From Methylumidiphilus sp963753955 (lineage in GTDB: Bacteria > Pseudomonadota > Gammaproteobacteria > Methylococcales > Methylococcaceae), in NCBI GenBank assembly GCA_963753955.1, contig CAVWEM010000022.1:62001-126000 (forward strand): a stretch of DNA of 64,000 bases. The letters run 5' to 3'. Below are positions 59,813 through 64,000 of the stretch, one piece after another. The position numbers were made by a program, and so were the translations under genes. The notes under the pieces were generated by a model. It worked only from the letters and a program-made list of their open reading frames with translations, made no database searches and was not told where the DNA came from. How positions within the stretch are numbered: position 1 is the stretch's first letter; every line of letters starts with the position of its first letter.

Positions 59813-60769
59813 ATGTCTCTGTTTCGCCATTATTATTCATTTGATCCTTGCTATGGCCACACCTTGCAGTCCTTGCTCACGGTGGTGCCTCCGCCGGAAC
59901 CGGACGGTTTTTCGGCTTTCTGGACGGCCCGTTACGCAAGGGCCTTGCGAATACATCCCAAGGCCGATTTGTCCGCAAGCCGTGAGACTCATCCAGGTTT
60001 CGAGGTCACGGACATCGTTTATGATTCCACCGACGGCTTTCGCATCGGAGGCTGGCTGTTGACGCCGAAGACGGGGCCGGTTCGGCGGGGATTGGTCGTC
60101 GGCCATGGCTACGGCGGGCGCGACGGGCCGGATGCCGATCTGCCGATAAGCGAGGCGGTTTATCTGTTCCTTTGTTTTCGCGGCTTGTCGCGCAGCCGCC
60201 GACGAGGATGTTTCCGACAACCCGGCTTATCATGTGCTGCATGACATCGACAAGCCGCAGCGCTATCTCATCGGCGGTTGCGTGGAAGATGTGTGGGTCG
60301 GCGTCTCGGTGTTGCAGGCGCTGTTTCCCCAGGTCGAGGGGCATATAGGCTACCAGGGGACGAGTTTCGGCGGCGGCATAGGGGCCATGGCGATGGCCTG
60401 GGACGGGCGCATCCAGCGCGGGGCGTTAAATGTCCCGACTTTCGGCCACCAGCCCTTGCGCCTGACTTTGCCCACGATAGGCAGCGGCGACGCGGTGGCG
60501 CGTTTTGAGCGGCGACGCGGTCATGTGATGGAAACATTGCAATATTATGATGCGGCCTTGGCCGCCCGGCACATTACGGTGCCGACGCATGTGACGGCGG
60601 CCCTGTTCGATCCCGCAGTGGCACCTCCCGGGCAGTTCGCCGTGTACAACGCGCTGGCCGGCCCAAGGAGTTGTTTGTGGTGGACGGTGGTCATTTCGAT
60701 TATCCTGCGAAGGTAGAACAAGAGTCGCGGCTGTTCCATGATTTGCAACGCTTCTTTGATCCCTTATGA
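59813..60769 (+). pseudogene. Alpha/beta hydrolase (acetyl-xylan-esterase-like), two frameshifts
   Basis: The frames combine into one hydrolase of about 318 residues. The N-terminal half gives SFDPCYGHTLQSLLTVVPPP, FEVTDIVYDSTDGFRIGGWL and RRGLVVGHGYGGRDGPDADL; the oxyanion-type HGYGGR is in place. Then a +1 shift near 60190 leads to GVSVLQALFPQVEGHIGYQG with nucleophile motif GTSFGGGIGAM. A -1 shift near 60665 leads to KELFVVDGGHFDYPAKVEQE (catalytic histidine) and the TGA at 60769. The 3' end overlaps the next gene by ATGA. AXE1-like; substrate unknown. Confidence 0.75.
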
Positions 60770-61494
60770 AACGAGAATATCACCGCTGGCACAGCCCGCG
60801 CCTGGGGCGCGACATGGAGTTGTTGGTGTTTGGCCATGCCGGGGCGAAGGTGCTGGCTTTTCCCACCCGCGACGGACGGTTTTACGAATACGAGAACATC
60901 GGCCTGGTGCGGTCTTTGGAGCAAAAGATCAACTCGGGGCAGATCCAGTTGTTCTGCGTGGACAGCATCGACCACGATAGCCTTTATTGTTTTTGGAAAC
61001 ACCCTGCCGACCGGGTCCGCCGCCATATGCAATTTGAGGATTACGTCCTCAACGAAGTGCTGCCGTTCATGGCTTCCATCAACCGCCATCCCTGCACCAT
61101 CGCCCACGGTTCCAGCCTGGGGGCTTACCACGCGGCCAACCTCGCCTTCCGCCATCCGCATTTGTTCAAAAAGCTCAGCGCCTTCTCCGGCCGCTACGAT
61201 CTGACCCTGAATGTGGAGTCGTTCCGGGACTTGTTTGACGGTTATCACGACGAAAATGTTTATTTCCACAATCCCAGCCATTTTCTGCCGAACCTGCACT
61301 GCGAACAGCGGTTGGGGCATTTGCGCACCATGGACATCGTCCTGACCATAGGCCGGGACGATCCCTTCCTCGACAACAATCTCGAATTGAGCCGGGTCTT
61401 GGGCGAAAAAGGCATCCGCCACGCCTTGCATATCTGGGATGGGAGGGCGCATCGCGCTTCGGCTTGGCGCAAGATGGCCCCGCTTTATATTTGA
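60766..61494 (+). CDS. Esterase-family alpha/beta hydrolase
   Basis: The 242-residue protein resembles the putative esterase (PF00756) family: RWHSPRLGRDMELLVFGHAG near the start, nucleophile motif AHGSSLGAYHAANLA (GSSLG), FSGRYDLTLN, an aspartate in TIGRDDPFLDNN and a histidine in IWDGRAHRASAW. It overlaps the upstream hydrolase by ATGA, so the two are co-translated. A role in carboxylester or S-formylglutathione hydrolysis cannot be decided; it is not a clear S-formylglutathione hydrolase. Confidence 0.82.
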   Translation: MKREYHRWHSPRLGRDMELLVFGHAGAKVLAFPTRDGRFYEYENIGLVRSLEQKINSGQIQLFCVDSIDHDSLYCFWKHPADRVRRHMQFEDYVLNEVLPFMASINRHPCTIAHGSSLGAYHAANLAFRHPHLFKKLSAFSGRYDLTLNVESFRDLFDGYHDENVYFHNPSHFLPNLHCEQRLGHLRTMDIVLTIGRDDPFLDNNLELSRVLGEKGIRHALHIWDGRAHRASAWRKMAPLYI

Positions 61495-61518
61495 TAAGGA
61501 TATTATCCGGTGTCGGTG

Positions 61519-61971
61519 TTAGGAATTGCCGGGCGGAACGCGCAAGGTGAACGTCACCGGCCCGTCGTTGATGAGGGCAACTTGCATGTCCGCGCCGAAC
61601 TGGCCGGTGCCGATGCGGGGATGCCTCTGCCGCACCTGCTCCACGAAATAACCAAACAGCCGCCTGCCTTCGTCCGGTGCGGCGGCAGGGGTAAAGCTAG
61701 GCCGTGTCCCTTTGCGGGTATCGGCGGCTAGGGTAAATTGGGAGACCAGCAGCAATTCGCCGCCGATATCCGCCACGCTGAGGTTCATGCGGCCTTCGAC
61801 GTCGGGAAAGATGCGATAGCCCAGGATGCGCTCGGCCAAACGTCCGGCCTGGGCTTCCGTATCGCCACGTTCCACTGCCACCAGGGCCAGGATGCCGCGC
61901 CCGATTTTCCCCACTTTCGCCCCTTCGACCGCCACCTCCGCCTGTGACACCCGTTGGATCACGCTAATCAT
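61519..61971 (-). CDS. dtd: D-aminoacyl-tRNA deacylase
   Basis: Dtd removes D-amino acids from mischarged tRNAs. The 150-residue protein has MISVIQRVSQAEVAVEG, LALVAVERGDTEAQAGRLAE, the catalytic SQFTLAADTRKGTRPSF and the C-terminal GFGADMQVALINDGPVTF (read here as GQFGADMQVALINDGPVT, the cis Gly-Pro turn written as DGPV). ATG 61971 is chosen; an upstream codon at 62013 is out of family. It lies 3 bp after a rhodanese gene. Confidence 0.93.
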   Translation of the reverse strand: MISVIQRVSQAEVAVEGAKVGKIGRGILALVAVERGDTEAQAGRLAERILGYRIFPDVEGRMNLSVADIGGELLLVSQFTLAADTRKGTRPSFTPAAAPDEGRRLFGYFVEQVRQRHPRIGTGQFGADMQVALINDGPVTFTLRVPPGNS

Positions 61972-61973
61972 AT

Positions 61974-62294
61974 TCAATAAGTCGGCATCGATGCATCGAC
62001 TTGTCCGGCCCAAGCGGCCACGCCCCCAGCCAGATTGATGACATTGGCAAAGCCTTTGCCAATGAGAAAGTTGGCGACCTGTGCGCTTCTCATGCCGTGA
62101 TGGCAGATGACCACTGTTTCCCGTTGCGGGTCTAGCTCGGCCAACCTGGCGGAGATTTGGCCCATGGGGATGTTGACACTGCCTTGGATATGGCAGTAGC
62201 CAAATTCGTGCGGCTCACGCACATCCAGCAGCAACGGAGAGGCTTCGCCGTTGCGCAGGCATTGGCTCAGTTCGGTGGCGGTGATTTGTCGCAT
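61974..62294 (-). CDS. Rhodanese-like sulfurtransferase
   Basis: The 106-residue single-domain rhodanese carries the active-site cysteine in VICHHGMRSAQVANFLIGKG and the start motif DVREPHEFGYCHIQGSVNIP. ATG 62294 (MRQITATELSQCL) is preferred to a TTG start at 62315 because GGAG lies 11 bp upstream. GlpE-type proteins move sulfane sulfur. It is directly upstream of dtd. Confidence 0.9.
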   Translation of the reverse strand: MRQITATELSQCLRNGEASPLLLDVREPHEFGYCHIQGSVNIPMGQISARLAELDPQRETVVICHHGMRSAQVANFLIGKGFANVINLAGGVAAWAGQVDASMPTY

Positions 62295-62620
62295 GGCGTT
62301 CGTGGCTCCGTTCAAAATTCCGGAAAATCCGGCAATGACGGCTATTTTAGGCCAAAACAGCGGACATCAAAAAAAACCAGGGGCGGAGTGAGGGAAAACG
62401 AGAGGGATAGGTTAGGATAGGCAAGAAAAAAGCAGAATCGTGATGGTAGAGTAGCCGGCCCCTGGGTTGCAGTCCTGAAGAGAGGTTATGCGATGTATAA
62501 TACAGCACTCTCCATGCCATTCCCTGGAACCATTGAATCCCAAGACTTTAGCCCAATCGTGGACGCATACGACCAACAACTGTATGTGATATGCCACAGC
62601 AGAATTCGTGAAACCCCACT
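62295..62620. other. Intergenic region with a possible leader ORF
   Basis: A 326-bp region between the divergent rhodanese and spermidine-synthase-like genes. ATG 62488 or 62493 after AGAGG could open a short frame (MRCIIQHSPCHSLEPLNPKT..., 33 codons; or MYNTALSMPFPGTIESQ, 50 codons, ending at 62645). TATAAT at about 62495 is equally likely to be a -10. I see no other feature. Confidence 0.35.
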
Positions 62621-63394
62621 ATGCAACGCTACGGCGGAGAATTGATTTACCACGGGCGAGACGCAGACGGTGTGTTGGAAGTGGTCGATACCTATGGCGT
62701 CCGCGCCCTGCACTTCGGCACCTCGCCCCGGCAAAGCGCCCTGTCCCTTGAAAATCCGCAACGCCTGGAATTGGCCTACATCCGGGCCATGCTCAGCCCG
62801 CTGCTGTTCGTCGGCGACCCGCGCAGGGTGTTGCTGATAGGCTTGGGCGGTGGATCGCTGGCTAGGTTCCTGCTGGAACAATTTCCCGACTGTCGGCTGG
62901 ATGCCGTGGAACGCAGGGCCGGGGTCGCCGAAATCGCCCATGCCTATTTCGGCCTGCCCCGCGTCGAGCGCCTAACCATCCACATCACCGACGCTTGCCA
63001 GCAAGTTGAGGCCCTAAGCGCGCACAGGCCGCAGGATTATGATTTGATCCTGGTCGATGCCTACGACCATCTGGGCATGGATGCCTCCGTCAACGCCCCG
63101 GATTTTCTTGCCAACTGCGTCCGCCTTTTGCGTCCCCAAGGCGTCTTGTCGATGAACCTATGGGGAACCCACGCGGTCACGCTCAGGCAATCGACCGTTT
63201 TGCTGAAACGCTATTTTCCAGGGCGGGCGCTCAGGCTGGCGGTGCCTAATCGGGGCAATGTGATCGGCTTGGGGCTGGGCGAAGAGGTCGACCCATCCAA
63301 CCTACGACGGTTGCATCCCCATGCCCGCGAGCTGGAAATCCGGATGGGACTGGAAATGCCTTATTTTCTGCGCAATTTGCGTCCCATTGCTTAA
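62621..63394 (+). CDS. Spermidine synthase-like methyltransferase-fold protein
   Basis: The 257-residue protein has the Rossmann core of polyamine synthases: RRVLLIGLGGGSLARFLLEQ (nucleotide-binding), DAVERRAGVAEIAHAYFGLP and the catalytic-type DYDLILVDAYDHLGMDASVN. The aspartate of the putrescine site (D-x-D) is not clear, and the protein lacks an N-terminal tetramerisation strand, so substrate may differ (aminopropyltransferase or another). It precedes trmB by 6 bp. Confidence 0.82.
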   Translation: MQRYGGELIYHGRDADGVLEVVDTYGVRALHFGTSPRQSALSLENPQRLELAYIRAMLSPLLFVGDPRRVLLIGLGGGSLARFLLEQFPDCRLDAVERRAGVAEIAHAYFGLPRVERLTIHITDACQQVEALSAHRPQDYDLILVDAYDHLGMDASVNAPDFLANCVRLLRPQGVLSMNLWGTHAVTLRQSTVLLKRYFPGRALRLAVPNRGNVIGLGLGEEVDPSNLRRLHPHARELEIRMGLEMPYFLRNLRPIA

Positions 63395-63400
63395 ACGACC

Positions 63401-64000
63401 ATGACCGTCGAATCCATGAACACATCGGAAACCAACAGGCAACGACCCATCCGCAGTTTCGTGCTGCGCCAAGGCCGCATCACCTCGGCGCAGAACGCGG
63501 CGCTGGAAAATCTCTGGCCGGTTTTCGGCCTCGACCCCGAGCTGGCTTTCAAACCCCAAGAGGCTTTCGGGCGGGCAGCGCCGTTGATCCTGGAAATCGG
63601 CTTCGGCAACGGGGAAAGCTTGGCGCAGATGGCACTGGGCGCCCCGGAGAAGAATTTCCTCGGCATCGAGGTGCATCGGCCGGGAGTGGGGCATTTGCTG
63701 CTGAAGGTGGAAGAGCTAGGCTTGCGCAATGTCCGGGTGTATTGCACGGACGCGGTGGAAATCTTGCGCGACAGAATCGCTGAAAACAGCCTGGACGGCA
63801 TCCAGGTTTTTTTTCCCGACCCCTGGCATAAGAAACGCCATCACAAGCGGCGGCTGATCAACAGCGAATTCGTAGCCCTGTTAGCCGACAGGCTGAAGCC
63901 CGGCGGCATCCTGCATTGCGCCACTGATTGGGAAGATTACGCGGAAAAGATGCTAGAGGTCTTGGAGGCCACGCCTAGCCTACGCAATCAGGCGGGGAAA
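63401..64000 (+). CDS. trmB: tRNA (guanine-N7)-methyltransferase, cut by window end
   Basis: TrmB methylates G46 of tRNA. From ATG 63401 (MTVESMNTSETNRQRPIRSF) about 200 residues are seen: VLRQGRITSAQNAALENLWP, the SAM motif LILEIGFGNGESLAQMA, the region VFFPDPWHKKRHHKRRLINS and LKPGGILHCATDWEDYAEKM. The C-terminal end lies outside the window. It probably shares a transcript with the gene before it. Confidence 0.94.
   Translation, partial: MTVESMNTSETNRQRPIRSFVLRQGRITSAQNAALENLWPVFGLDPELAFKPQEAFGRAAPLILEIGFGNGESLAQMALGAPEKNFLGIEVHRPGVGHLLLKVEELGLRNVRVYCTDAVEILRDRIAENSLDGIQVFFPDPWHKKRHHKRRLINSEFVALLADRLKPGGILHCATDWEDYAEKMLEVLEATPSLRNQAGK

Overview
The window looks like chromosomal DNA of a gammaproteobacterial methylotroph, most probably a methanotroph of the Methylococcales. 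The strongest evidence is a divergent fchA/mtdA pair for tetrahydrofolate-linked C1 transfer. The single-carbon step itself (methane monooxygenase, methanol dehydrogenase) is not in the window, so the lineage is an inference. Housekeeping genes of gammaproteobacterial type support it: acnB, the rpsF-rpsR-DUF2232-rplI operon, lolA-rarA, birA-coaX-SPOR, cysB and an Fnr-type regulator.

Layout. 0-3.8 kb: iron storage (bfr, bfd with a Fur-like promoter), a frameshifted porin, a DUF455 ferritin-like protein and an orphan antitoxin. 3.9-6.5 kb: acnB. 6.5-9.5 kb: decayed sequence holding a palindromic repeat, an aspartic-protease remnant, a broken MazEF-type module, a membrane protein with a hexanucleotide repeat, and REP-like repeats. 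9.5-15.1 kb: histone-deacetylase-like enzyme, Mrr, waaA and the ribosomal-protein operon. 15.4-20.4 kb: a small cluster with no function I recognise: a two-domain haem-oxygenase-like iron enzyme, a carbamoyltransferase and a divergent AlkB-like membrane hydroxylase. 20.5-28.3 kb: TraB/GumN protein, moaA, cell-wall and Sel1 proteins, quinone oxidoreductase, inositol-phosphatase-like gene, fdxA and cysB.

28.4-38.3 kb is a defence and toxin-antitoxin island. A type I restriction-modification system (hsdR heavily frameshifted; hsdS and hsdM open) is interrupted by two VapBC-type modules, a DUF4160/DUF2442 pair, a DUF559 nuclease and short mobile repeats. Three exact 164-bp tandem copies of the hsdS 5' end stand in front of hsdS. 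Each encodes a 55-residue peptide whose stop overlaps the start codon of the next unit (ATGA). A 165-bp MITE with a 5-bp target duplication also interrupts a small gene here, and removing it restores a clean reading frame.

38.7-57.6 kb: tRNA-Ser, nudix-mnmA, purB, Uma2 nuclease, lolA, rarA, birA-coaX-SPOR, an ABC-2 exporter, fnr, fchA/mtdA, rubredoxin with its reductase, htpG and ffh. 57.8-59.6 kb: an ISAs1 remnant cut by a degenerate IS3-family element, then initiator tRNA. 59.8-64 kb: two overlapping alpha/beta hydrolases, dtd, a rhodanese, a spermidine-synthase-like protein and the start of trmB.

Several otherwise intact genes (htpG, birA, porin, carbamoyltransferase, inositol phosphatase, hydrolase) carry one or two single-base indels, mostly +1 insertions. 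That pattern suits base-calling errors in a draft assembly at least as well as real inactivation, so the pseudogene calls for those genes are provisional.
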